Under the pieces are notes generated by a model. The model had not been told where the DNA came from, ran no database searches, and was given only the letters and a program-made list of their open reading frames with translations. A program made the translations under genes and the position numbers. A stretch of 64,000 nucleotides of DNA, from NCBI RefSeq assembly GCF_016595795.1, contig NZ_JAENHN010000053.1, forward strand, positions 124,001 to 188,000. The letters are read 5' to 3'. The stretch is from Clostridium yunnanense (lineage in GTDB: Bacteria; Bacillota; Clostridia; Clostridiales; Clostridiaceae). Of the stretch, positions 7,065 to 15,210 are shown one piece after another (the first letter of the stretch is position 1; the number at the start of each line of letters is the position of its first letter).

Positions 7065-8936
7065 TTATTGTGAACCTAACGATGATGATAACCAAGTGCT
7101 TTGCGAATTAAGTTTATTCATATTTTGTTCTAAAGCAGCATACATCGAATATAGCCTTTGTTGCTTCTGTGTCATCATGGATTGCATATCCTTTATTTTA
7201 GCATTCTTAGTTGCAATACTCTTAGACATATCATTTTCACTTACCCATCTAGTATTTATATATCCAGCTTTCTTTATAAGAGTTCCATCAGTGCCAACTG
7301 CATCATTTATTGCATCCTTAAACTTTTGGAATATACCCTTATTTTGGTAAGTGGTAGAGCTTTGTGTAAATAGCTTTTGAACCAAGTCCCCTTTATTTTC
7401 CAAAGCTGATTTTAGCTTAGTTTCATCTACAACTAATTTACCACCATCCATGTAATTAGATGTAGTTGTAATACCTATCTCAGCAACATTTATCCCAGCC
7501 CCTTGAACTGTATCGTAAACACATTGTCTTAATTTAGACACAATACCTGTAAGATAGTTATCTCTTCTTAGTATCCCTTCTTTAGCCTTTGTCTCCCATG
7601 CAGTTACTTGACTTTCTGTCATAGTTGACTTTTGTGCATCAGTTAAAGGCTTATAGTCATAGTTTTTCTTTTCACTTATCTTAGTATTTATTTTATCTAT
7701 AAGCTCATTATATTTATCAACAAACTTTTTAAATTTATCCACTTGCGCCGAAGCATCTGATTTAACATTTAAGTTTATTGTATCTCCTGGTTTTGCAGCT
7801 ACTAAATTATATTTAATACCATCTATTGCAAAATTATTAGAACTCTTGGTTATCGCAACAAAACTTGTTTCTCCAGGCGCTTTAATTGATACAGAAGCAT
7901 TCACACCTGTGTTAGTTCCAGCCTTTCCAAATAAACTTACTATGTTACCAGCCGTAGCCCCAGATGATGGGGAAATAGAAAAAGCAGTATTTGAACCAGT
8001 GTCTTTGGTTTCAATAGTTAATTTTTTTGTTAATTCACTATAACTTATATTAACATACTTAGATAAAGACTCATTTCCAGATAAAGCATTTTTCATTGTA
8101 TCTACAAAATCATTTATCGATTGTGCTTTGTCTACAGCAATATTGAACGTTTTACCAGCAATAGTTAGGTCAAATCCACTCGAATCAATGCCTAAATCAG
8201 ATAGCTTTGTATCTCCTGTATTTTTTCCTATCAAGGGAGATAACGGCTCAATATTAGTCCCACTTAGAGTAATATTATTATCAGAAATTGAAAACACCAT
8301 ATTAGTGTTATCACTATTGTAACTTACAGAAACCTTTCCAGCCAAAGTACCATTTGCAGAAATAGCTGTGTTAATTGCATCTTTCACATCATCAACAGTA
8401 GCATTTGGATCAATAGCTCCCAAAGTTATATTAATAGGAGTGCTTGACCCATTGACACTAAACTCAATAGTTTTTCCACTCCATTTAGCTGAATCTATTG
8501 ACGCAACTGGTGTCTCTATTGAATTAAAAGACCAATTCATGGCTGCACTTTTAGCCAAACTATTTATTTGAACTTCATAGTTTCCTTTAATTGCACCTGG
8601 CAATGTGGTAGCAGTTAAATAATTACTCCCATCAACCCCACTTGATAAAGTCGAAGATGCCGTTGTTCCAGTATAAGATCCAGATAGCATCATATTTTCC
8701 GGCTTTAATATATCAAAGTAGTTATTAAACTCCTTAATATCCTTAATAAATCCTACATAAGCTTCTTGCTGCCATTTCGTATATTGTAACTCCTGCTTTG
8801 CACCATCTATTTTTGTTTGATCTCCTGCTAATGCTTGTTTTACCATTCCATCAGTATCTAGCCCTGTTGCAAGACCTGTAAGTCTGCCATAATTTGTGCT
8901 ACTGCTACTATTACTTGATGTACTTGATACGTTCAA
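7065..8936 (-). CDS. fliD: flagellar cap protein FliD (HAP2)
   Basis: Filament cap that drives flagellin assembly at the distal tip. About 623 aa. The N-terminal FliD domain (YGRLTGLATGLDTDGMVKQ, then LQYTKWQQEAYVGFIKDIKEF) and the C-terminal coiled region (MTQKQQRLYSMYAALEQNMNKLNSQ, then WLSSSLGS) are typical. The start is probably TTG at 8936, with GAGGTGA five bases upstream; the GTG at 8945 lies inside the SD. Last gene of the flgM operon, 17 bases after the FliT-like gene. Confidence 0.95.
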   Translation of the reverse strand: MNVSSTSSNSSSSTNYGRLTGLATGLDTDGMVKQALAGDQTKIDGAKQELQYTKWQQEAYVGFIKDIKEFNNYFDILKPENMMLSGSYTGTTASSTLSSGVDGSNYLTATTLPGAIKGNYEVQINSLAKSAAMNWSFNSIETPVASIDSAKWSGKTIEFSVNGSSTPINITLGAIDPNATVDDVKDAINTAISANGTLAGKVSVSYNSDNTNMVFSISDNNITLSGTNIEPLSPLIGKNTGDTKLSDLGIDSSGFDLTIAGKTFNIAVDKAQSINDFVDTMKNALSGNESLSKYVNISYSELTKKLTIETKDTGSNTAFSISPSSGATAGNIVSLFGKAGTNTGVNASVSIKAPGETSFVAITKSSNNFAIDGIKYNLVAAKPGDTINLNVKSDASAQVDKFKKFVDKYNELIDKINTKISEKKNYDYKPLTDAQKSTMTESQVTAWETKAKEGILRRDNYLTGIVSKLRQCVYDTVQGAGINVAEIGITTTSNYMDGGKLVVDETKLKSALENKGDLVQKLFTQSSTTYQNKGIFQKFKDAINDAVGTDGTLIKKAGYINTRWVSENDMSKSIATKNAKIKDMQSMMTQKQQRLYSMYAALEQNMNKLNSQSTWLSSSLGSQ

Positions 8937-8953
8937 AACAATCACCTCTCATT

Positions 8954-9292
8954 TTAAATCTTTTTATTTATAAAGTTATACCCTCTAAAAGCATTATTAT
9001 ATGCATTTGTGGCATTCTTCTTATCATCTATTTTTTTTATTTCACTTTTTATTTCAAGCTTTTTTTGTTCTATTAAATTATGTAAATTTTGATCTTGTTC
9101 CATAAGTCTAAGCTCATCAGCAATTTCTTTAAACGCAATAGAATTTTGGCTTGCTTCATTTATAGAGTTTATTAACAGTTGCTTGTCCATAACTAACTGT
9201 TTAAATTTTTCTTCATTTTCTTCTTTTATAGAAGAAATCATACTATCAGTTATTTCTTTATACCTTAAGAGCTGTTCTCTTAACTCAACCAT
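8954..9292 (-). CDS. FliT-like flagellar chaperone
   Basis: A 112-aa protein, almost all helix and coiled coil, rich in Glu, Lys and Gln, with a C-terminal NAYNNAFRGYNFINKK segment that is common in small clostridial and bacillar FliT-like proteins. It starts 1 base after the fliS stop and is followed by fliD. FliT proteins are export chaperones for FliD, and the location fits. Sequence similarity in this family is weak, so the name rests mainly on size, helical pattern and position. Confidence 0.7.
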   Translation of the reverse strand: MVELREQLLRYKEITDSMISSIKEENEEKFKQLVMDKQLLINSINEASQNSIAFKEIADELRLMEQDQNLHNLIEQKKLEIKSEIKKIDDKKNATNAYNNAFRGYNFINKKI

Positions 9293-9293
9293 A

Positions 9294-9677
9294 CTATTTA
9301 GCTACCTTTGCTAGCTTATCAGCTTCATACCATGTATCTCTAACTTCTTCAATTAGCGGTATAACTGTATCCATTATTTCAATATCTTTCTTTATATTAG
9401 CTTGCATTAACTGATAATTTATAAATTCATATACTGAAAAAATTTGTTTTGCCCATTCACCAGCATTGGGATCTAAACTAATCATAAGTTCTGTAAATAT
9501 ATCTTGTGTTCTCTTTATATTATCGTTAGCTTTTTTTACATCTTTATCTAGGATAGCTTGCCTACCTATTTTTGAGTATTTTACAGCTCCGTCAACTAGC
9601 ATTAGTAGTAATTGTTCTTTGGATGCATAATTTACACTATTATTTTTATATACATTATAACCATTATTTCCGTACAT
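9294..9677 (-). CDS. fliS: flagellin export chaperone FliS
   Basis: FliS binds the C terminus of unfolded flagellin and prevents premature polymerisation. 127 aa, the normal length. The FliS signatures are clear: YKNNSVNYASKEQLLLMLVDGAVKYSK near the N terminus, then a helical body with the NDNIKRTQDIFTELMISLD segment and LMQANIKKDI. AGGAGGATATT precedes the ATG. It lies between an unknown 102-aa gene and the FliT-like gene, and in Bacillus FliS also takes part in the FliW-flagellin-CsrA loop. Confidence 0.95.
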   Translation of the reverse strand: MYGNNGYNVYKNNSVNYASKEQLLLMLVDGAVKYSKIGRQAILDKDVKKANDNIKRTQDIFTELMISLDPNAGEWAKQIFSVYEFINYQLMQANIKKDIEIMDTVIPLIEEVRDTWYEADKLAKVAK

Positions 9678-9686
9678 AATATCCTC

Positions 9687-9995
9687 CTATTTTTTAACAT
9701 CTATAAATATTCCTCTATAGTTTTCTTTCGAGTCCTTCTCTTTTGTAACTTCTACCTCAACAGTATCAGCTTTATATCCATCAACTGTAACTAATTTTTG
9801 TTCCTTAACAAATTCTTTAAAGGACTCTTCTTTATGCTTGTCTTTCTTTTTACCCTTACCAGGTTCCCTATATTTATAGCTATCAACATGTGTTTCTATT
9901 TTTATTCCATCCTTAGCATGAACCTTACCATCCCTAGTCTGTTCTTTGAGCTTTTCTCTTAGGTCGGTATCTATTTTATTTAGTTTATATTCCAT
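9687..9995 (-). CDS. hypothetical flagellar-operon protein, 102 aa
   Basis: Function unknown. Highly charged, with a Lys/Glu-rich middle (GKGKKKDKHKEESFKEF), no Cys, no membrane segment. It has a good SD (AGGAGGAATCTAT) and lies within the tight flaG-fliS run, nine bases before fliS, so it is co-expressed with late flagellar genes under SigD. Its position suggests a chaperone or assembly role, but the sequence gives no domain. Confidence 0.75.
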   Translation of the reverse strand: MEYKLNKIDTDLREKLKEQTRDGKVHAKDGIKIETHVDSYKYREPGKGKKKDKHKEESFKEFVKEQKLVTVDGYKADTVEVEVTKEKDSKENYRGIFIDVKK

Positions 9996-10024
9996 ATAGA
10001 TTCCTCCTAAATACTTAACTATCC

Positions 10025-10381
10025 CTATGCTTTCTTATCAAAAACAACCCCAACAAGTTCACATAGCTTGGCAACCATGTCCAAAATCTTTTTAGGAGGC
10101 ACTTCCATTAGTACCTCTTTTGTTTTATCGTCAATTATTTTAATCATCAAGTCACTTTTAAATTTATCATGCATTTCATATACTGCATGTGCATTATCAC
10201 CTTCAAGAAACTTGTTTAGCTTCTCAACTGCTTTTTTTATTTCATGACCATCATTTTTATCTTTAGTATCTAATGTTTTTTTATCTTCTTGTATAGATAT
10301 ATCAGTTGTTATTGGCTTTGGTTGACTAGCCACTTCTACATTAGTGTTAGTTCCACTTCCTTGATTAACTCTTAACTCCAT
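10025..10381 (-). CDS. flaG: FlaG family protein
   Basis: 118 aa. A low-complexity N-terminal half (Asn, Thr, Lys-rich) precedes the conserved FlaG C-terminal domain: LNKFLEGDNAHAVYEMHDKFKSDLMIKIIDDKTKEVLMEVPPKKILDMVAKL. FlaG proteins affect filament length in several bacteria; the exact mechanism is not settled. I place the start at the ATG at 10381 because GAGGTG lies 7 bases upstream; the earlier ATG is only 1 base from the SD. The SD overlaps the end of csrA, which suggests coupling. Confidence 0.88.
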   Translation of the reverse strand: MELRVNQGSGTNTNVEVASQPKPITTDISIQEDKKTLDTKDKNDGHEIKKAVEKLNKFLEGDNAHAVYEMHDKFKSDLMIKIIDDKTKEVLMEVPPKKILDMVAKLCELVGVVFDKKA

Positions 10382-10393
10382 ACACATACACCT

Positions 10394-10609
10394 CTATTTA
10401 TTGAGACTTTTGAGAACACTTAAATCAACTATAGTAGCATTCTTATTCTCATCTTCAACTTCTTTAACAAGTTCTTTTCTTAAAATACTTAATTCCCTTG
10501 GTGCATTTATTGCAAGCTTTACACTTCCGTCGTCTAGTTTGATTACTGAAATTTCGATATCATCACCAATGAGTAGTGATTGACCTTTCTTTCTAGTTAG
10601 CACTAACAT
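10394..10609 (-). CDS. csrA: carbon storage regulator CsrA
   Basis: RNA-binding translational repressor, 71 aa. Canonical CsrA core: [32 protein letters not shown] and Arg44, followed by a helix and an extended tail of about 15 residues. In B. subtilis CsrA blocks hag translation and is titrated by FliW. The ATG is one base after the fliW stop and its SD (AAGGAGTG) lies in fliW, so translation is coupled. It is the longer of two CsrA proteins in this window (the other is at 4710-4886). Confidence 0.97.
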   Translation of the reverse strand: MLVLTRKKGQSLLIGDDIEISVIKLDDGSVKLAINAPRELSILRKELVKEVEDENKNATIVDLSVLKSLNK

Positions 10610-10610
10610 A

Positions 10611-11039
10611 TTACTCACTCCTTAGTAGAGGATGTTTAACCATATACTTTGAATTATCTACGATTATTTGTTCCCCAAGCTTTGATTTTATATTTATTAT
10701 TATTGGCGCTTTTAAGTTTGTAGTAATATTTTCAGCTTTAGTACTTAGTGTCACAGTATTCAAAACTAGTACGTCACTGGAATCTTCTATTTTAAGTTTT
10801 TCTATAATAAAATCTTTCAGCTCAAATTCATATTCATTCACCACATCGAAGGGGGAAACTGTGACCAATCCTATTTCCTTATTCTCTATAGAATGAAGTA
10901 TCTTAAAAACTGGGTTTTCTTCAAAATCAACAAGTATAAACTTTTTCAACTCTTGAAGACCAGGTAATCCTTTAGCAAAAGTTATTATATCTTCTTCTTC
11001 ATAATTTAATATACCGTGGTATTTAGTCTCTAGTTTCAT
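10611..11039 (-). CDS. fliW: flagellar assembly factor FliW
   Basis: FliW, 142 aa, binds flagellin or CsrA and so links filament assembly to flagellin translation. The family pattern is clear: [28 protein letters not shown], then [16 protein letters not shown], and the C-terminal [39 protein letters not shown] precedes ATG. It is directly upstream of csrA, the usual fliW-csrA pair. Confidence 0.97.
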   Translation of the reverse strand: MKLETKYHGILNYEEEDIITFAKGLPGLQELKKFILVDFEENPVFKILHSIENKEIGLVTVSPFDVVNEYEFELKDFIIEKLKIEDSSDVLVLNTVTLSTKAENITTNLKAPIIINIKSKLGEQIIVDNSKYMVKHPLLRSE

Positions 11040-11058
11040 AAAATCCCCTCCAATGCTC

Positions 11059-12054
11059 CTATCTCAAGTAATCCATGAGAGAAGGCTGAATTATTTTTGC
11101 ACTTGTCTGCAGTGATGCCATATACACCGTCTGCATTGTACTGTATTCCATCGTTTTTTGAGTTATATCTATATCTTCAGTATTAGCTAATACTTCGGTT
11201 AAATTAAAATTTTCTTCAGTATTTTTGTCTTTAGCTGATTCCATTCTATTTTGCTTTGCTCCAACTTCTGCTCTGATTTTTAGTATATTACTTGCTGCAG
11301 CAGTTAGATCATTTAGATTTTCTCCTATAAGTTTGCTTTGTGCATCAGGAGAAGCTGAATCTAGGTTACTAATTATATTATTCAACAAATTGCTAACATT
11401 TATTTGTTTTCCTTTTTCACTTGTGAAATTTAACACATCGTATGCACTTACATTGTAATCCATCGTTACACCTTTTGATATTTCCACTGGTAACTTAGTC
11501 TTTATCATATCCATTTGGCTTGACATTATTATATCAGTAGAATTTATAGAAAGCTCTTCTCCTTCTTTTCCTGCAAAGAATAATCCTTTATTTCCGTTTG
11601 CATCAAAGTCCTTTACTCCTAATGGTTTTGAAGTTGCTTTGCTTCCTCCAAAAACATACTTCCCATCAAAATTTGAATTCAATATTTGTGCTATTTCCGA
11701 TACCTTCTGGTTTAATTCATCTTTTATAGCTCTTCTTTCATCAGATCCATATGCAGCATTTCCTGAGGATATTGTAAGCTCTCTAATTCTTTGAAAAGTT
11801 TGAGTCACTTGATCTAATGAAGTATCTGTCGCATCTAACCAATTTATAGTATCACTTATATTTTCATTGTACTGCTTATTGGCAGATATATCTGAATTAA
11901 GCTGCATTGCTCTTGCAACTTTAAAAGGGTCATCTGATGGTCTTCTTATCTCTTTACCTGATGATAATTGAGACTGAAGTGTTTTCATACTATTAAGGTT
12001 TGTTCTCATATCACTTAAGAAGTTATTTGACAACATTCTATTAGTTACTCTCAT
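11059..12054 (-). CDS. flgL: flagellar hook-associated protein FlgL (HAP3)
   Basis: Hook-filament junction protein, 331 aa. N terminus MRVTNRMLSNNFLSDMRTNLNSM and the flagellin-like segment LQSQLSSGKEIRRPSDDPFKVARAM mark FlgL; the C-terminal helix (DIDITQKTMEYSTMQTVYMASLQTSAKIIQPSLMDYL) completes the family pattern. The SD is AAGGAG. It follows flgK by 15 bases in the SigD operon. Confidence 0.96.
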   Translation of the reverse strand: MRVTNRMLSNNFLSDMRTNLNSMKTLQSQLSSGKEIRRPSDDPFKVARAMQLNSDISANKQYNENISDTINWLDATDTSLDQVTQTFQRIRELTISSGNAAYGSDERRAIKDELNQKVSEIAQILNSNFDGKYVFGGSKATSKPLGVKDFDANGNKGLFFAGKEGEELSINSTDIIMSSQMDMIKTKLPVEISKGVTMDYNVSAYDVLNFTSEKGKQINVSNLLNNIISNLDSASPDAQSKLIGENLNDLTAAASNILKIRAEVGAKQNRMESAKDKNTEENFNLTEVLANTEDIDITQKTMEYSTMQTVYMASLQTSAKIIQPSLMDYLR

Positions 12055-12069
12055 TTAAATACTCCTTTT

Positions 12070-13890
12070 CTATCTCTTTAATCCATTAACTACTACATCA
12101 AGAAGCTCGTCCACTGTAGCAATAACCTTTGCATTTGCACTGTATGCATGTTGAAATTGTACTAAATTTGCCATTTCTTCATCAAGTGAAACTCCCGACA
12201 CACTGTCTTTAGTTTGATTTAATGAATCTAAAAGTTGCTGTTGGTTGGTTACCATTCTTGATGCTTCTTGAGCTTGTACACCTAATTTATCTATTGTATC
12301 TTTAAAATACGCTTCTAAAGTTGTTCCATTATTATTATTTTCGATTGCTAACCCATTATCCTTTAGTATTGCTTTTCCTTTTGACATATCGAAAAGGTCT
12401 GCTCTTGACTTCACGGTAGTTCCAATATCTTGAATAGCAATTAGATTGTTCTTAAGCTGTGCTATAGCCAATGCTCTAGCTCCATCACCTTCACCATCAA
12501 CTGTATTTTGTGAAGCATACGCAAAGTTAGAATCTCTTGTTTTTGTCTTTAATTTCATAACATCACTAAGAATTTCTTTATTTACCGTTATATTTTCAGC
12601 TGTTATTTCTGTTTCATTCTTTAGTGTATCATCAAGATTTATCATCTGACCATTAACGCTATATTTAGCAACTGATTTATTTACGAATAAAGGCATATAA
12701 TCTTTATCAGGGAATCCATTAGTAGTTGCACTTGACATACCACTATGTACAGCATTAACTGTAAAAGCTATAGATTTAGCTAACTTATTTACTTGATCTA
12801 TGTAGTTATCAATATCTTTTTGTATTGTTACATTTCCCTTTACTTCTCCTGATGCTGGAGAAAATAACTTAAGTTCTTGTACATCCACAACAGAGCCATC
12901 TCTTAAAGGATATCCATCTGCTTTAGTAGCAACCCCATTACTATTTGCCCATATAACTCTTGTTTGTTCAATCTCTTTTGCCTGATCAGGACTCACATTA
13001 GTCAAAGTTATTGTTTGTTTATTGTTTTCATTATCCATATTTCCAAGCTTGTAATAAGTTATCTTATAAGTAGTACCAGAATCATCAGTTGGATCTTTTT
13101 CCATACTGCTTATATATGAAAATCTAGCAACCTCAGTATCTCCATCTGCTTTAACAAGTTCCGGGGCCTTCATACCATTAACATCTGCAGGTTTTAGATT
13201 AATTCCTTCAAAAGCTTTCTTATCTATATTTAAGTTAAATTTGCTAGATAACTGATCTATTAGTAGATCTCTTTTATCCATTAAGTCATTAGGTGTATCT
13301 CCAGCATTTTTAACACTTATTATTTCTTTATTTAGTTGCCCAATCTGATTTAAAGTACTATTCATATCTGTAACAGTATTCTTTATAAGACTTTGAGCAT
13401 TATTTTTTAAATCTTTAAGTTGCGTATATGTATGATTTAGTGCATCTGTAAGAGCTAATGTTTGCTGAACAACCACAGTTCTTGCGTTTGAACTTTGGGG
13501 TTGCTTGGACAATTGTTGCCATGAATCAAAGAACTTACCCATTAATGACGATATACCCGTATCAGATGGTTCTGTAAAAACATCTTCAATCTGGCTTAAA
13601 AAACTCTCTCTAGTACTATATTGCCCAGATATACTAGTCTCATTTCTTACTTGATAATCTAAGAAAGTATCTCTTATTCTCTCAACTGTGGAAACCTGAG
13701 CTCCTGTTCCAAGTTGTCCTGCCTCCATGCCACCTAAAGATTGTGGTCTTGTAGTTTCTATGATTGCTCTTTGTCTAGAGTATCCTGCTGTATTAGCGTT
13801 TGCTATATTATGCGAAGTTACATCAATAGATTTTTGCTGAACTGACATACCGCTTTTTGCTATATTAAATGTTGAAAATAAACCTGACAT
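12070..13890 (-). CDS. flgK: flagellar hook-associated protein FlgK (HAP1)
   Basis: Hook-filament junction protein of 606 aa. N-terminal rod/hook motif (STFNIAKSGMSVQQKSIDVTSHNIANANTAGYSRQ) and the FlgK helical region (GKFFDSWQQLSKQPQSSNAR) are clear, and the C-terminal motif (SLDEEMANLVQFQHAYSANAKVIATVDELLDVVVNGLKR) is canonical. GGGGGAG lies 7 bases before ATG. Placed between flgN and flgL, as in other Firmicutes. Confidence 0.97.
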   Translation of the reverse strand: MSGLFSTFNIAKSGMSVQQKSIDVTSHNIANANTAGYSRQRAIIETTRPQSLGGMEAGQLGTGAQVSTVERIRDTFLDYQVRNETSISGQYSTRESFLSQIEDVFTEPSDTGISSLMGKFFDSWQQLSKQPQSSNARTVVVQQTLALTDALNHTYTQLKDLKNNAQSLIKNTVTDMNSTLNQIGQLNKEIISVKNAGDTPNDLMDKRDLLIDQLSSKFNLNIDKKAFEGINLKPADVNGMKAPELVKADGDTEVARFSYISSMEKDPTDDSGTTYKITYYKLGNMDNENNKQTITLTNVSPDQAKEIEQTRVIWANSNGVATKADGYPLRDGSVVDVQELKLFSPASGEVKGNVTIQKDIDNYIDQVNKLAKSIAFTVNAVHSGMSSATTNGFPDKDYMPLFVNKSVAKYSVNGQMINLDDTLKNETEITAENITVNKEILSDVMKLKTKTRDSNFAYASQNTVDGEGDGARALAIAQLKNNLIAIQDIGTTVKSRADLFDMSKGKAILKDNGLAIENNNNGTTLEAYFKDTIDKLGVQAQEASRMVTNQQQLLDSLNQTKDSVSGVSLDEEMANLVQFQHAYSANAKVIATVDELLDVVVNGLKR

Positions 13891-13904
13891 CTTTTCTCCC
13901 CCTA

Positions 13905-14315
13905 CTACCTTGACATTTTTCCGTATGAATTATAAGTTTTCATTTCTCTGTTCGGATTTATATAAGTTAACATTTGATTAGTATATGAAAGTTGCTGCTT
14001 TAAGAGCAAATCATTTGTATCCTTCTGAAGTCTCACCGCTTCTAAAAGCTTTAAAATATCTCTATAACTCTCTTCCAAGCTTTCGTTTCCTGAAGAAAAT
14101 ACAACTTCTTTCATTGAATTGCTTCCAACAAGCTTTCTTCTTTTGACTTCTTCTTCTGCTATATCTTTATTACAAGCTTGTATTTTGTTTGCAACATCAT
14201 CTAATCCAAATATATCTTTTTTCAATATAAACGAATACTGATTATCTAGTAACGAAAGAAGCTTATTAAGCGCTTCTTTTTCACTAAGTATTACATTAAT
14301 AAGCTCTTCGTACAT
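13905..14315 (-). CDS. flgN: FlgN family export chaperone
   Basis: About 136 aa, helical and coiled-coil rich; residues such as LINVILSEKEALNKLLSLLDNQYSFILKKDIFGLDDVANKI match the FlgN pattern. FlgN holds FlgK and FlgL for export, consistent with its place directly before flgK. I chose ATG 14315, two bases after the flgM stop, with GGAAGGG about 7 bases upstream; a GTG at 14333 would overlap flgM. Confidence 0.88.
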   Translation of the reverse strand: MYEELINVILSEKEALNKLLSLLDNQYSFILKKDIFGLDDVANKIQACNKDIAEEEVKRRKLVGSNSMKEVVFSSGNESLEESYRDILKLLEAVRLQKDTNDLLLKQQLSYTNQMLTYINPNREMKTYNSYGKMSR

Positions 14316-14316
14316 T

Positions 14317-14595
14317 TTAAACCCTTCCTTCACTTATAGAATTAATCATTGATTGTGCTATTTTCTCATTGTTTGGTTTATATGTTCCATTTGCAACTTG
14401 CATTCTTAATTCTTCTACCTTTTCACTTCTAGGCATTACATCATCTCCTAAAGAAAAGTTACTTAAAGCTCTAGCTGCACCTGATATTTCTAAGCTATCT
14501 TTTTTAACACTTTCAGCTTTTTGAGTTGCTTTTACTTTATTCACATTATATATATCAATTACATTTCTAGTTGGTCCTACTCCTTTAATATTCAT
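14317..14595 (-). CDS. flgM: anti-sigma-28 factor FlgM
   Basis: FlgM binds and inhibits SigD until it is exported. 92 aa with an unstructured N-terminal half and the conserved C-terminal region (MPRSEKVEELRMQVANGTYKPNNEKIAQSMINSI). It heads the SigD-dependent operon flgM-flgN-flgK-flgL-fliW-csrA-flaG-fliS-fliT-fliD, so SigD makes its own inhibitor. GGAGGTAAGGT precedes ATG. Confidence 0.95.
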   Translation of the reverse strand: MNIKGVGPTRNVIDIYNVNKVKATQKAESVKKDSLEISGAARALSNFSLGDDVMPRSEKVEELRMQVANGTYKPNNEKIAQSMINSISEGRV

Positions 14596-14627
14596 ACCTT
14601 ACCTCCACTGTACTGTATTCACTACTT

Positions 14628-14657
14628 ATATTATCGTGCAATGAATAAATTAGTTTA
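14628..14657 (-). promoter_or_regulatory. SigD promoter of the flgM operon
   Basis: Minus strand TAAA (14657-14654), 17 bp, then CGATAATA (14636-14629), with CA before it. The -10 is the same as that of the flagellin 2 promoter nearest the gene. It is about 33 bp upstream of the flgM start. Confidence 0.85.
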
Positions 14658-14943
14658 TACTTAGTTTTTATATTTGTAAAAAATTCCTAATTATCTAAAT
14701 TCATTTTAAGTGTCATTTTTGACATCCTATACCTTATTATGAACCTGTTAGAAAAATCTATAGTTTATTAACAAAATATTAACAATTTTATTATTTCCAA
14801 AACTCCTAAAGTTTATTTTATTTTTTTACTCAAACTTATATATTATAGCTTTAATATATATGTTTGAGTATTTAATTCAAGTTATTTATCCAGTTAAACA
14901 TATATTAATTTATATCAATATTAGTTTCTGTTTAACAATATCA

Positions 14944-15142
14944 TTGAAATTAAATGGTTAAACAGGAGATGCTATATGAGCTAGCTATTAGAATTAAATG
15001 ATTTTGTCAGATGTAATGGCGTTAAAAACTGTACTGTTCGAACGTAGTGAGTTTACAGTTTTAGCCATGGAATATGAAAAAATCATATTAATTCTTTGCG
15101 TATGCTCATTAAAGCATTGGATGTTTAACTATTTAATTTCAA
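14944..15142. repeat. 199-bp palindromic element between flgM and fliY
   Basis: Both ends read TTGAAATTAAAT(G/A)GTTAAACA pointing inward. The arms stay alignable, with gaps, almost to the centre (ATGCT.T.ATGAGC, GAATTAA.ATGATTTT.TCA). The centre is a tight stem AAAACTGTA / TTTACAGTTTT around GTTCGAACGTAGTGAG. No ORF. It looks like a MITE-type or other mobile palindromic repeat. It lies upstream of the flgM promoter. Confidence 0.75.
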
Positions 15143-15165
15143 CACAGTGCTTTATGTCTTCAAAA

Positions 15166-15210
15166 TAATAAAAAGCACTTTCCTGCTTGATTCAGGAACA
15201 GTGCTTTTTA
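15166..15210 (-). terminator. terminator after fliY (end of the chemotaxis/switch operon)
   Basis: Stem AAAAAGCACT-TTCCTG / CAGGAA-AGTGCTTTTT with one bulge and a 7-nt loop; the minus-strand 3' side ends CTTTTTATTATTTT. Confidence 0.92.
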
